From: Odiellus spinosus | Taxonomy: Eukaryota > Arthropoda > Arachnida > Opiliones > Phalangiidae | DNA: 64,000 bases | Assembly (NCBI GenBank): GCA_963920705.1 | Contig: CAWUCO010000002.1 | Span: 62,001-126,000 of the forward strand | Direction: 5' to 3' | The notes under the pieces: generated by a model | Database searches by the model: none | Told to the model about the DNA's origin: nothing | What the model saw: only the letters and a program-made list of their open reading frames with translations | Part shown: positions 1-22,051 of the stretch, one piece after another | Layout: each line of letters starts with the position of its first letter | Numbering within the stretch: position 1 is the first letter of the stretch | Program-made: the position numbers and the translations under genes

Positions 1-10242
<10,242 letters not shown>

Positions 10243-10298
10243 AAAAAACTCTTAAAAACGCTGAATTTAATGAGCCTGTAAAATGGGATTGGACGAAA

Positions 10299-10304
10299 AA
10301 TAAA
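10299..10304 (+). terminator. Candidate poly(A) signal AATAAA of the collagen gene
   Basis: AATAAA lies 57 nt after the collagen stop codon and is the first canonical hexamer downstream. Other AATAAA-like words occur in this AT-rich stretch, so the site is probable rather than certain. Confidence 0.55.
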
Positions 10305-11848
10305 TTTTATTACCAAAAAAGTATCACTTCACAAATCATTCGCGACTAAAAACGGTTGCACAATGGACTACTACTCGACGTGCTAGGCCGGATTCGTCCG
10401 GCCACCCCTCTCTCAATAATAATAATAATAATAACCCTGAAATATTTTTTGCAACCAATTTTTTCAAACGCCTACGCGGTTAATTCAATTTGTTGAGCTG
10501 AAAAATGAGTTAGGCTTAAGTTTCTAATTGAATAACTAATTAACTATTAGCCTTACGTTAATTTTAATAACACGAGCAGATTCTTCACGTTCTAATCTAT
10601 CAGATGACATAGTTTTGGATTTAAAATTCCTTAAAATTAAGCCAAATATTTAGGTTTTAGCGAAGCGACTCCTTCGAGGAACATTTTTCTCAAAACGAAG
10701 CTATAAAGACGGGATACGCTGCCATAGCATTTACATAGATCGTACTTTACAATTTTAAACGCGATTTAGGTTTAGTTTTAATTTAATTACAGGCCCTAAA
10801 TAAGATAAATTAAAAAGAAAATGCGTATTCTTAGGTTTTAGGACACGGTCTATCCGATAAAAATATTTTTGAGAACGTACTAGCAAATTTTATTTTAATT
10901 TAGATTAATTTTAATCGCGATTAAACTTGATTAGGAATATATAAGCGCTTAAAAACACTCCTCGCGCTTTTATTTAACTAAATTAGCCGTTTTTAGCCTC
11001 AAATTGAGAAAAACATATTTTAACTTAATTATATCAATTAACATTAATTACAAAGATATTACGATACAATTTACGCTTAAAGTATTTATAAATCAATTTT
11101 GGTAAACATTTCCACCACTTTGCGTCGAAACCTACTAATTCAACTTAATTAAACCCAAATTATCACTTTAATTAAGGATAATTAGAAAGTCTACGTATTA
11201 TTAACTCAAAATATGTTAAGATTTATAAAACAGAATAGATATTTCTAATATTGGTTACATTCGGTAAATTAAATTTTACTAATATTGTTTCAAAAATTAA
11301 CTGAAACTATTTACTAAATTTAATTTAATCAAAAAATATGAATTACAAATGTTTTTTGCTTTCTCAATTCAAATAAAAATCCAATTTAATCGCTTATTGT
11401 AAAATTCATGCAAATTTTGGCTAAATCTTGTTCTAAGATTAACCGCGCGGTGAATGCTATCTCTGACATATCGTATTGATATTCTATTCAAATATCAGCC
11501 TAATAGCGTGTAGAAAACGCCTCTGAACTTTTCCCGACGATAATAAATAGGAGACATCTATAATGCTAGAAGGTTACGCCCGCTCTAATCTTAGGTTAAC
11601 AAATTTTTCCATTCTAAAGATTAATTTTGAAATGTCGCTACCTACTGAAATGAATTTAAATAAATTTTTAATATTAAAACCTGCTATCAAATTAATTTTA
11701 TTTAAAGTTTAACTTTTTAATTAAAATTAAAACACGCTGATGATCTAAAGCTCTTTCGCCGTATCTCCACATTCCAGGATGTCTCAGCCCTTCAATCCGA
11801 TCTCAAATCTCTCAAGTCTTGGTCTCTTGTTAATGGCCTCAAATATAA
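10305..11848. other. AT-rich intergenic stretch without recognised genes
   Basis: No reading frame with coding character and no paired splice sites were found. A short (AAT)n run lies near 10416-10431. The remainder is AT-rich filler up to the start of the composite repeat at 11849. Confidence 0.6.
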
Positions 11849-12548
11849 TTATATCAAAAATGTCTTTGCGAACAAAGACCCAGAAGGACATGTTATGGCC
11901 TTGAATGTCTGAAGTGACAGATATTTAATTTTCTTTTAAAACATTAAATTTAAATACAATTAAATTTTCTTTTAAAACATGAAATTTAAATATAATTAGA
12001 TTTTCTTTTAAAACGAAATTTAAATATAATCACAATCTGGCACGATTTAGAGTTTCAAATTTCAAAACAACTGATTTTATTCACTCGGAAATATTTAAGA
12101 AAAAACATAACAGACGATTTTCTCCCATTGACGCTTAACATTAAATTTCGCTTAATTATTTTTCAGGGAAAACGTGTATTGAACTGTTATTTTTCTGTAT
12201 AACGCGAGTCCTTGTTTATGTTTTCTTAGTTTAACCCGAATTTCCACGACTCGCGATTGAACGGATCGTTAAAAATACTCGCCGGTTTATTGGAATGGGT
12301 ATATGATAAAGGGAAATGTGTTTTTTAAAGCCCGTTTAAAGTCACCTTCTTTTCTAACTTAGCAGACGACGCAAACCATAATAATTTGTACTTTCAAAGC
12401 TATATGTGCGCGCAAGGGAAGAGAATTTCAAAGCGACGAATTTTAGAGCGGATAAGGTTTTTAAATAAATTGTAATACTTTCATTTTTCTTTTCATTAAA
12501 ACCGTACAATTTAAATGATGACTTCCATAAGGGACCACTAATTAGTTA

Positions 12549-13035
12549 TTTGGAGTTATATAATAAAACATTATCCATGGATTAGGTTTGTTCGTTTGCA
12601 ACCTAAATTAAAAATTAAAATATGGGGAATTTTTATTCCCTTTAAATTCCTTGTATAAGCATTCATAAGCTAACATGAACGAATTGCCTCGACTAAAGTC
12701 GAGGAGTTATAACAAAATATTATCCATGGATTAGGTTTGTTCGTTTGCAACCTAAACTAAAAATTAAAATATGGGGATTTTTTATTCCCTTTAAATTCCT
12801 TGTATAAGCATGCATAAGCTAACATGAACGAATTGCCTCGACTAAAGTCGAGGAGTTGTAATAAAACATTATCCATAGATTAGGTTTGTTCGTTTGCAAC
12901 CTAGATTAAAAATTAAACTATGAGGAATTTTTTCCTTTTAAATTCCTTGTATAAGCATTCATAAGCTAACATGAACGAATTGCCTCGACTAAAGTCGAGG
13001 AGTTATAATAAAACATTATCCATAGAAAACATTAT
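12549..13035. repeat. ~140-bp tandem repeat, 3.5 units, inside composite copy A
   Basis: Each unit contains attatccatggattaggttt and a hairpin word cctcgactaaagtcgagg. The inverted counterpart is at 46370-46830 in copy B. Units differ at only a few positions, so the array is young or homogenised. Confidence 0.85.
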
Positions 13036-13539
13036 CCAATTAAGGTATGAGATCAGATCATAAAACTTTGAGTCTATGCCTAAAGCCAAAGCTAAATTAA
13101 GTAAATTTTTCTATCGAACGAAAAGTTTCGTTTTGTTTGACACTTAATCCCTGAAAAATAATTAATCGAAATTTAATGTTAAGCGTCAATGGGAGAAAAT
13201 CGTCTGTTATGTTTTTTCTTAAATATTTCCGAGTGAATAAAATCAGTTGTTTTGAAATTTGAAACTCTAAATCGTGCCAGATTGTGATTATATTTAAATT
13301 TCGTTTTAAAAGAAAATCTAATTATATTTAAATTTCATGTTATAAAAGAAAATTTAATTGTATTTAAATTTAATGTTTTAAAAGAAAATTAAATATCTGT
13401 CACTTCAGACATTCAAGGCCATAACATGTCCTTCTGGGTCTTTGTTCGCAAAGACATTTTTGATATAATATCTGTCACTTCAGTCTAACACGAAAGTGTT
13501 AACTTCTATATTAAAAGACTAGCCCTTTAAAAGTGATTC

Positions 13540-14064
13540 AGTCAAATCTCTACATTTTTACCATTGCCCTTTAAACCCAATTAAAATTAAGTTTTTCATA
13601 ATTTTTGATGTTAATAGCTACGGCAGCCGCACTTGATTCATTCATATCTCTACATTTTTACCATTGCCTTTTAAACCCAATTAAAATTAATTTCTTCATT
13701 TTTGATGTTAATAGCTGCGGCAGCCGCACTTGTTTCAGTCAAATTTCTACATTTTTACCATTGCCCATTTTTGATGTTAATACCTACGGCAGCCCCAAAG
13801 CGAGACACTGAAATCTTTACATTTTCCACATTGCCCTTTAAACCAAATTTAAATAAATTTTTTCATCAATTTTGATGTTAATACCTCCGACAGCCGCAGT
13901 GAAATCTTTATATTTTCCCCATTGCCCTTTAAACCAAATTTAAGTTAATTTTTTCATCAATTTTCATGTTAATACCTCCGACAGCCGCTGTGAAATCTTT
14001 ATATTTTCCCCATTGCCCTTTAAACCAAATATAAATTAATTTTTTCGTCAATTTTGATGTTAAT
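13540..14064. repeat. ~100-bp satellite array of the composite element, copy A
   Basis: About five units carry taccattgccctttaaaccc, then an A/T block, then gatgttaatagc followed by gcggcagccgc or diverged forms. The same satellite is reversed at 45175-45840 and longest at 61906-63030. Confidence 0.85.
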
Positions 14065-14065
14065 A

Positions 14066-14347
14066 CCTCCTCTCTGTATGGGTAAAATTCCCAAATTTTA
14101 CGAGATCAGAGGGGTCCTACTTCATGCCCCCTGTCAACGGAAAATTGGAAATTCTCTCTCCACAAACGACAACGTTTTTTTGACGAACTCCAAGGCTGCT
14201 AGAGATATTCGTTCGACGAACTCCCGCTCCGAAAATATCTGCCGTTAGGAGGCGTACGAATCGCGCTTTTTGAAAATAACCCATAAAGAGAGGGGTAGAC
14301 AAGACCCGGGAGTAATAGACTTCAAAGGGGGGTTTCATAGGCTTCTG
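14066..14347. mobile_element. Truncated 7-bp-TSD miniature inverted-repeat element
   Basis: It matches the intact copies at 56855-59024 from ctcctctctgtatggg to the right terminal repeat ggcttctg. The left terminal repeat is absent. Its truncated edge joins the satellite array exactly where the other composite copies enter their palindromic module, so the module was probably replaced. Confidence 0.8.
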
Positions 14348-14599
14348 ATATAGAGTACCGCGCTACTCTGAACTATTCTTCTGTTCCAGAGCAGTTGGCG
14401 TAATGGGAAAATCTGAGGTGGATTGATATACAATATGCTAAATAAAGTAGATACGAAAGTAGTAAGCCCCAACGAATAAACCTTCTCAAACGGTAATATT
14501 TTATCCAAACGCCAAGCTTTAGCGTCAACTCTTCTTCAACACGAGCATAAGGTTTTTACGCATATTTACTACGAAGAAAATTACTTTCCGAATAAAATA

Positions 14600-15062
14600 C
14601 GAATAACAATAGAGCCGCGCTCATATTTGGCAGCTTGGAATCGATTTAAACCGATTCAAAACGATTTTCTGGAGTCGGGTGAACGGGAAACGATGTTTTC
14701 TCGAACCGATTTCATTCGATTTCTCGAAATTGCTTCGGAAACCAGTTTTATACAATACATACGTACCAGTTTTTTATATAATAAATCGATTTTTAAAGAT
14801 AATGGTGAACACGTCTCCATTAAAACGATTCCTGGCGATTTCAAGGGTTTCAAAGTCTGTAGTGTGAACGCGGCTATAAGCCGCGTTCACACTAGACTTT
14901 GAAACGGTTTTTATCCATTTAGGAAAGGTGAAATTATAAAATTTTGGAGGTCACAAGGGTAGGCACTTGATCAAGAAACAAAATTAATATCCTAAAAAGT
15001 CGATTGGAACGGATTCGAAACCGTTTGAAATCGATTCCAAAAACGCTAGTGTGACCATAGCT
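14600..15062. mobile_element. Miniature inverted-repeat element (CGCGTTCACACTAG family), fused copies
   Basis: The family is recognised by ttggaatcgatttaaaccg, tttctcgaaactgcttcgg and ends like gtgtgaccgtagct. Other copies are at 31178-31463 and 50515-50907, with fragments at about 27745-27835 and 28190-28300. Two partial copies meet head to head at 14861-14893, forming a perfect palindrome with 15-bp arms and a 3-bp spacer. Confidence 0.7.
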
Positions 15063-16424
15063 TAGTTGAAGTATAAAACTTTCGATGCCCCAATAATCCA
15101 CAATAAACACATGACTTACTCGAAAACAGGCCAATACGTGATGTTTTTGATGCGATAATAATCAAAAAATCGTGTTCGTATAAATTTAAACGTCGAAAAT
15201 AAGGGCAATACGTGACACTTTTATATGTCATGGAATTTAACAAAAATTGCGTTAGTATAAATTGTTGGCTTTTTCACTAACCGAACACTACTAGTTTACT
15301 CGTATTTCTAAACAGATCACCACTCAATCCGTTGAAAAGTAAGTTGAATAAGAGCTTTACTGTCTACTTTGGAAATACCCAGCCATAAATTAAAATTCCT
15401 TATAGGAATTATAGGATTATATTTCCCAAAGTATACGATTATACACGAAACAAATTAGCTTTTATATGAGAATATTAAAATTATATCAAACAAAGAATTT
15501 TATAGGGTAAATTTCAGCAAAAATATACTTCGAGTTATACGTGAACTTCCTCGCAAACGCAATAGCCAAGCTGCTCAGTCGAATTTTGGATCTCTAAGAG
15601 TTTATTTGAGTTCCCCCACCCCGTTAGGTTTTTTTTCAGCTCTAATTGTGAAAAGCAATATACAAATCTTAACTAATAGGGGTATTTTTTGATTCAAAAA
15701 TGTCTATTAACTCAAAATCATAGGAGTTAATTAATAATAGGATATTTTAAGGAAATGCAGGATAATATAGGATTTTATAGGAAATATAGGACCACTGGGC
15801 TCCCTGCAACTCTTAGTTCAAGCACTGCCTTCTGTAATACTAGGCCACGAAATGCCAACTACAACTTTTTTTCTTGACATTTTTAATTTGCAATTTGTCC
15901 GAGATAGATGTCACTTTCCTGATGTATGAATATCCAATCGCGAGTCTCGCGTCGCCAAGAGCCAATTAGGTAAGACTCTATCGAAGTAAGATCGTACAAC
16001 TCCTAGCGACATCTACGTGATAACGTAGAGATCTTTATTTAAATTTACGATTTGATTTAGAACTCGCTTTTAATGCAAATATTTAAAAATCACTGTTTAA
16101 TTATTTAAATTCAATCCTAATTAATTTATTCTCCATTATTAACCTAAAATTCGTATCTATTTTTTAATTTTCGGCCTACATTTGAATTTCCAGCTTTTTT
16201 TTAACCTCAAGAAAGCGACGTCTAACGATATTTTTGAAATCGGTAATGCCACCCCTTTGCTTTTCCTACGGATAGGCATAGTATTAAAGAAGGCAGTGGT
16301 TCAAGTTTATCTAGATGTGGAGTAATTTATATATTTTTTCGCCTAGTATAGATTAAAAAACTAGGGGATTACTTAAACTAGAAATAATCTAGAAAATATT
16401 AATCGCGTGTTTTTTCAAACTCAG
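15063..16424. other. Non-coding stretch with a dispersed repeat (about 15925-16260)
   Basis: About 330 bp from 15925 resembles 38123-38450, sharing ccaatcgcgag, tttaaatttacgatttgatt and aaagcgacgtctaacgatat. The part before it has AT-rich runs with repeated ataggatta-like words that may be remains of the element at 29303. No coding sequence was found. Confidence 0.6.
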
Positions 16425-16535
16425 GTGTTAAAATTTGAAAGATGCTATCCAACAAAATGGTCCACCGTTTTACTTTACTCTTCGTCGTGTTCATACTCTT
16501 GGCCCTTATGCTGGCAAACTCGGCTTATTCCCTGG
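16425..16535 (+). CDS. Signal-peptide exon
   Basis: ATG at 16442 or 16457 in the same frame; the second gives the more typical signal-peptide length. Residues run MVHRF, then a leucine/valine-rich core, then ANSAYSL before the donor at 16536. Without splicing the frame stops at once (TAA), as expected for a true exon end. No family is recognised. Confidence 0.6.
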
Positions 16536-19500
16536 GTAATTAAAAACACCTAACGGTTCAGACAAATCATATTTTTGTAATTTTTTATTTATTCCGTTTC
16601 TGAATAATTTTACCAGAAAAACCCGATCATCGTCAAGGTAAGCGAAATATTTTCCAAATAATTTTATAAGATCAAGAAAGGAAAAGTTAATCCAGGTCTA
16701 TGTAAGCCCCCCCCCCCCCGCGGAGTCGATCGTCTTAGATTCTAGCAGCCAATCACGAAAAATAGTTAAATGGAGAATGGTAAATGATATTTTAGTAATT
16801 CCCTGTGGTTTAAATAGCCCTAATCCACCAGTAAAACAAATAATAACCAAATCTAAAATTAGAAATAAATTAACTTACCGGAAAATGGGTTTATAAATTG
16901 GATTCATTGAGATGCTGAATTTCTTCGCATTGATGGGTCAGGAACCATAAGCAAAGGCCCGTCGCAAGACTTCCAATAACATTCGATTGGTCCCGACCTT
17001 TCAATGCAAATTAATTCAGGATTTCCATAAATCCAGCTAAGCCTATTTTCAGTGTTAGTTTTAAATTTATTTCTAGTTTAATATTTGGTTGTAATTTTTT
17101 TATTGGTGGATTAGGCATATTTAAACGATTTAGGAAATTAGGAATCGATGAAAAAAAATCACTTATTTTAGGCTGCATTCTCTCTTTAACGGTGAAGCTT
17201 TAGACGGTTTAAAACGCGCGACAGCAATGCTAGTTACACAATAGTATTAGAAATATAATCCTACGTCAAGAATTCCCAGAGTAACTTCTATCCTTTCTTG
17301 ATAGCATCAAGAGTATATGAAAACCCTCCCTAAGAGTATCGATAATGTAACACGCTTCGTTTGCCGACCCGCATCCGTGAGCAATCAAAGCGGAGAATGG
17401 GGCAGGAGGAGATAAAATATTCGCTGATATGTAAATTTTCTTCTCCTATCAAGGGGGAGAATAAAAATAAAACATTATGGGCCCTCGGCGGGCTAATACG
17501 AGGCTTGCTTTAGTTTCCGATTTCAACCAAAGGGGGGGGGGGGGCGCGGGTGTTTGCACAAAAAGTATAAAAATTGTTTCGCCACGAAGGACGCGGGTTC
17601 AAGGAAATTTTTGAGATAACTACTCCTAAGACCCGTTTTCAATAAAGATATTCTGTCCAAGCATTCTGACGAACATTTTCGTCAAAACGAAGATAAAAGA
17701 TTAAAGGGAAACTTGGAGCTAAAAATGGAACGGTTTTTGAATTTACATTCGGAATCACCATACCAAAAAAAGATTTTTTCCGAATTTTTAGACACTTTTT
17801 TGTGTTTAAATTATTTTCTGAAGTTTGGTAAAATTTTAAGAAAAAGTAATTTTATATTTCAGCCTTCAACGGCGATTGATGCCCGAGACTTTGGTGGTCA
17901 AACGTCGGCCTATTCTTTTAATGTTAGGACATTACAAGCGCTGTTATGGGCTGAAATAATATGATTGGCTCGAATTTATCTTTACTTTTTTTAAATTTTA
18001 ACAAACTTCAGAAATTCATTTAAACCACAGAAAAATTGAGTCTTTTTTTTTTTTTTTTTTTTTTTTTTTTGGCACGGTGATTCCGAAAACAAATTCAAAA
18101 GCTCCAAGTTTCCGTTTAAATCAAGCTTTACGTTTAATCCGTGTTAACATCTAGTATTAAGCATTCAAGTGACAGAGTAGCGTCTAAATAAATTTTATAA
18201 GATTCTCTTGGTAAAAATTGATTGAAAACGGGGCTTTAGAGAAGGGTTAATACACTCTTGATAGTATCAATATTTGGAGCATAAATGCGTTTAACTTTCT
18301 TTGTTCCTTTTGGCTCATCGTAAACGCATCGCCTTAACAACTCGCAGCCCTGAGTAAGTTTAATTAACAATATAATGAGAGGGAGTATCTAGGATGATTT
18401 TATTTGAGCATCCTGAATACTCCCTTGAAAACAATAGACTTAATTGCTGCATTCTAATTACTCGTAAAATTAAATTCTATATTTTTCTAACTTTATTTTC
18501 AATTAACTCCGCAGATGGTAAGAATAATTTAATTCGAATATTAACATTATCTCGTTATTTAACAACGTATTTTTAAACCGTATCCTTGTTGTATCGTCTA
18601 CTAATTCCGCAGCTGGAGGACGTAAGTATATTTTGTAAATTACGGTTTCTGCAGTGGTTTTGCGCAATTTATTTGCTAGCTAATAATATTCAAATTTTAA
18701 AATGCACTAATCAACGCAATTTTAAAATTGTACAAACATTGGATTCTGCAGCTGGTAAGTTTAAACAATTTATTAGATAATCATAATCAAATTTTAAAAG
18801 TAATAACTTTATCATAATTGCGTAATCAACGCATTCAAATGGTTAAGTTTAATATTATTAAAAAAATAAAATAATCTAATTTTAAATATGAACTAATAAT
18901 TACCTTTCCATAATTGTATAACCAATGGATTCCGCAGTCAGTGAGTATAATTTATTAAATAGCCAATAAACTTTTCAAATTTAAAAAATTAATCAATCAA
19001 TACATTTTCATAATCGCGCAACCACTGGATTCTGCAGGAGGTGGATATATTTATTAATTAGCCAATAAATTTTCAAATTTAAAAAATTAATCAATCAATA
19101 CATTTTCATAATTGCGCAACCACTGGATTCTGCAGGAGGTGGGTATATTTATTAATTAGCCAATAAATTTTCAAATTTAAAAAACTCGCTAATCAATACA
19201 TTTTCAAATTTAAAAAATTAATCAATCAATACATTTTCATAATTACGCAACCACTGGATTCTGCAGGAGGTAGGTATATTTATTAATTAGTCAATAAATT
19301 TTCAAATTTAAAAAATTCACTAATCAATACATTTCCATAATTGCGCAACCACTGGATTCCGCAGTTAGTGCGTATATTTATTAATTAGCTAATAAATATT
19401 CAAATTTAAAAAATTCACTAATGTGTACATGTACCTCTTTAATATTATATAACAAATGGATTCTGCAGGTGGTAAGTATAATAGTTTATTAGCTAATAGT

Positions 19501-20697
19501 ATTAAAATTTTAACAATGCACTAATCAATGCATTTCTCATAACTGTGCAATCAATGAATTCTGCAGCGCGTGAGTATAATTAATAAACATATAATAATAT
19601 CTAACTTTTAAAAATTAACTAATCAGTACCTTTTTATAATTGTGTAACCGATGAAATCTACAGGTTATAAGTATAATTTATTTACTGCTAATACTAGAAA
19701 CGCATTCTTAACAAATTAAAGGGAGAATGCAACCCGATAACGAGTGTTTTCTTTCGATTAATGATCCGTTAAAGAGGCCTATAAGGTAGAAAACTATTTT
19801 AACTTGGAAAATAGGCTTCGTGTATTTGAAACCTCGTCGTTAACGAGTTTACAGCCAATCACGCGAGATCAGTGCTCTTTATTCCGACAGAAAAACATTT
19901 TAAACTTGGCTTAAAGGGAGAATAAGCCAAAATGAAAAATCGTCTGCTAACGTAAGCGACGTCATGTTTCCAAATATATTTAGGGTCGAATTTAGAAGAC
20001 ATTTGTTAGACGAGGTAGCAGAATGTAAAGTTGGTCTGTCCTCCTTGGGCCAGGGATTTATACTCCCTTTTAGAGGAGCCGGTTTTCATTATTTGCCTAA
20101 CCCAGAGGACTGAGTATTTACACGAGTAAATGAAAACAATAAGCCATAAGGGTATCGATCTGTAATGCTACGTATACGGACCCGCATCCGTGAGCAATCT
20201 AGTTAGGGATTAGGGTCGGAGGGGAGAAAAATATTGCGAGAAATCTTGAGAATGTGCCACCCCCCCCCCCGGTTTGTGAGGGGGCTAATATCAAGCTTGG
20301 CTTACTTTTTGTTTCCGTGTTCACCAAAGAGGGGCGCAGATGCTCGCCCAAAAATATAAAAATTAATTTTCCTTGTGTCACCACGATTTTTCCACCCAAA
20401 CAGTTGCTTGCTCACGGAAGCTGGGTTCAGGCGAGTAGCTGTCATCGCTACTTTTGGGAGGTTTTCATATACTTTGCATATTAGAGAAATGATTCAATTT
20501 TGAATCATCTTTGTATTATGAGAAGTGGAGTTACGACTAAAAATCGAATTTTTTTCGTTCAGTGCGAAAGTAAACGGGCTTCAGCCACGTGGAATCATCA
20601 ACCTTGCACATTAGGACAAGATATATCTACTGCAGACGCCACGATGATTCCACATCTTTATTTCGCACCTTTTATGAAATTAAATATAATATTATGA
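16425..20697 (+). CDS. Putative secreted-peptide gene built from micro-exons (hypothetical)
   Basis: An exon follows the acceptor tttttcaaactcag. It has two in-frame ATGs (16442, 16457) and encodes a classical signal peptide with hydrophobic core FTLLFVVFILLALML and cleavage region ANSAYS. It ends phase 1 at 16535 (donor gtaatt). Next are a 21-nt exon (16617-16637, gtaagc) and a 6-nt exon (16696-16701, gtaagc), then a 6-nt candidate (18348-18353, gtaagt). A tandem array of 3- or 9-nt candidates follows (18515 to 19569). Every candidate is a multiple of 3, so phase 1 is preserved and no stop arises. A possible last exon starts at 20636, with TGA at 20695-20697 and AATAAA at 20811. The signal exon is likely real; the array and last exon are inference. 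Confidence 0.45.
16771..17187. mobile_element. Foldback miniature element (GGAGAATGC ends)
   Basis: The left end aaatggagaatg and the right end gcattctctcttt are inverted. Inner arms share taatccacc and aatccagctaagcc in inverted form. Related copies: about 28570-28870 and 50138-50512, both lacking the right end. It lies in the putative intron after the 6-nt exon at 16696. A C13 run at about 16707 lies just upstream. Confidence 0.7.
17300..17620. repeat. Direct repeat flanking the micro-exon array, left copy
   Basis: It shares gacccgcatccgtgagcaat, then a purine/G-rich part, gggctaata, and caaaaagtataaaaatt with 20120-20420 in the same orientation. The two copies bracket the micro-exon array. 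They contain G or C homopolymer runs. No terminal repeats typical of LTRs were recognised. Confidence 0.6.
17703..18118. mobile_element. Foldback miniature element with long poly(T) tract
   Basis: The left end aaagggaaacttggagct and the right end agctccaagtttccgttt are inverted. The inner words ttcggaatcacca and tggtgattcc-type sequence are also inverted. A run of about 30 T lies near 18041-18070. A fragment of the same family is at about 59112-59180. Confidence 0.7.
18348..19680 (+). repeat. ~98-bp tandem array with a micro-exon candidate in each unit
   Basis: From about 18500 units recur every 97-104 bp (two spacings are longer; one contains a degenerate unit near 18840). Each unit has TTCYGCAG, three variable bases, then GTRRGTAT. 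Candidates: 18515 ATG, 18613 (9 nt), 18752 CTG, 18938 TCA, 19038, 19136 and 19267 GAG, 19365 TTA, 19469 GTG, 19567 CGC. The unit at 19664 has lost the donor GT. A related 6-nt candidate at 18348 lies just upstream. The AG and GT are kept while the triplet changes. Confidence 0.75.
20120..20420. repeat. Direct repeat flanking the micro-exon array, right copy
   Basis: Counterpart of 17300-17620 in the same orientation. It carries the same gacccgcatccgtgagcaat word and a C10 run near 20262. The interval 19690-20120 between array and repeat holds agggagaatg-like fragments but no gene. Confidence 0.6.
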
Positions 20698-20810
20698 GAT
20701 AACTTGTTAAAGGAGTTTTCCTCCTAGTTTCTCCTTTCGACTAAAACTTTAAGGCAAATTATTAATGTAGACGCTGTCGCTTAACCAAAGCCACGTTTGA
20801 TTGTACACCA

Positions 20811-20816
20811 AATAAA
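20811..20816 (+). terminator. Candidate poly(A) signal after the micro-exon gene
   Basis: AATAAA lies 114 nt after the TGA at 20695-20697, the stop of the possible terminal exon starting at 20636 (acceptor ctactgcag). The terminal exon overlaps a small inverted repeat (gtggaatcatc and gatgattccac), so this assignment is weak. Confidence 0.25.
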
Positions 20817-20819
20817 GAG

Positions 20820-21750
20820 AAAGCTAATATTGCATTATAATACTACTCATTTTATTATAATATTAAATCAGAAATAAGTAAAACTTATATTGTATCATTA
20901 TTAATAATCATAAAGCGAGGGAAAAACAAAACGATGAGATATAATATTTAACAAATCTGGCAAATTGAGAAATAAATGAAAGTGTAATATTTAGAATGTT
21001 ATTAATCACCTTTTAAATATTCGAAGCAATTTAAATATTATATCGTAACTATTCACCGTAACTATTAGTCCCTAACCTTATTATTACGTCGCCTATGATA
21101 ATGAATATATTAATTTAAAATCCAGTTGGGCTCCCAACTTGAAAAAAAAAAAAAAAAAAGCTATTTGTGGCAGATTTTAAAACTAAGAATGGGCAGATAT
21201 TAAGTAGCATCTTGGAATGGACAGATACAATTAATTTCAATTCAGAATTTGCAGATATCAACTCTGCCCATTAAATGAAGTCAAAGGACTTTAGAGTCAA
21301 TAGTGAGCCACCGGATACGTAACATACCCAGTTTTACGCAACTATCAAAATCGTATACGAGATGGTTAGTGTAATATCTTATACAAAAGAGGATGATGTG
21401 TACTCTTAATAAAATGGCAATTGCATTATAGGGGTCAAACCCGCAAAGGGACACAAATTAAGCCACTAAGCTAATCGTTTGAAGTTTTAAAATTCGGGTC
21501 AATAGAACTTGATTCAAATTCTAGTTTAGAAAAATGGTTAATTTTTAACAAAATTTTACTAACAGTAATATTTACTAAAAATGTCAATACTATATTATTT
21601 ACTACACTAGACATTCAATTAAATTTTAAAACAAACCGCGATGTTCTAACTATTATAGTTTTCTCGTGACATGATCAAGAAAATTACCACTTTTTCAATC
21701 ATTTTATATCATGAAATCGAAATCCCTTAGGCACACAGCCTCGCTTTGGT
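20820..21750. other. AT-rich stretch without recognised genes
   Basis: No coding frame, tandem array or inverted repeat of note. A poly(A) run lies near 21145. Confidence 0.55.
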
Positions 21751-22051
21751 CATAGACTAAGAAAGGGTTTCACCCTGGACACGCGACGTGCTCCCTACGT
21801 CAATAATAACTGTTATTGCCGATAGAGGCGGTACTAGTACGTTTCGGTGGTGCGCTGTTCCTTCCAAACATTTCTACAGCTAACGCACCCGCGCAACTAC
21901 AATAATTGGCTCGATGACCACTAGAGGCGCCAGGGAACTGCCCCAACAAAGTCCATAACTATTTAAAAAAACAGGCGAACTACGGTGGAAGGGCGAAGGA
22001 TGAGAGAGATGCACGTCGCGTGTCCAGGGAGAAACCCTTTCTTAGTCTATG
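21751..22051. mobile_element. Miniature element with ~42-bp terminal inverted repeats
   Basis: The left end catagactaagaaagggttt and the right end are inverted over about 42 bp, including ccctggacacgcgacgtgc, with one visible mismatch. TA occurs at both ends of the inverted part, compatible with a Tc1/mariner-type target duplication. No longer duplication is seen. No reading frame. Confidence 0.75.

Larger units (their letters stand above)
11849..14064. mobile_element. Composite foldback/satellite element, copy A (3' module missing)
   Basis: The left arm (about 11849-12175) begins TTATATCAAAAATGTCTTTG. The right arm (about 13145-13469) is its inverted copy, so this module is a foldback of 1.6 kb. 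Inside are a unique segment and 3.5 tandem units of about 140 bp. After a linker (about 13470-13550) follows a 100-bp-type satellite array to 14064. Copies at 44209-47537 and 61601-63939 continue from the array into a palindromic module with a terminal hairpin. Here that module is replaced by a truncated 7-bp-TSD miniature element. No coding capacity is visible. Confidence 0.8.

Noticed and set aside
17861..17964. Exon after the tatatttcag at about 17870
   Set aside because: Reading in phase 1 hits a stop after five codons, and the site lies inside a foldback element.
19851..19925. Exon after tttacag near 19851 as the end of the micro-exon gene
   Set aside because: It is open to a stop in phase 1, but the sequence resembles dispersed agggagaat repeat fragments and has weaker 3' context than 20636.
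17300..20420. LTR retrotransposon around the micro-exon array
   Set aside because: The direct repeats lack TG...CA ends, and no gag, pol, primer-binding site or polypurine tract pattern is present between them.
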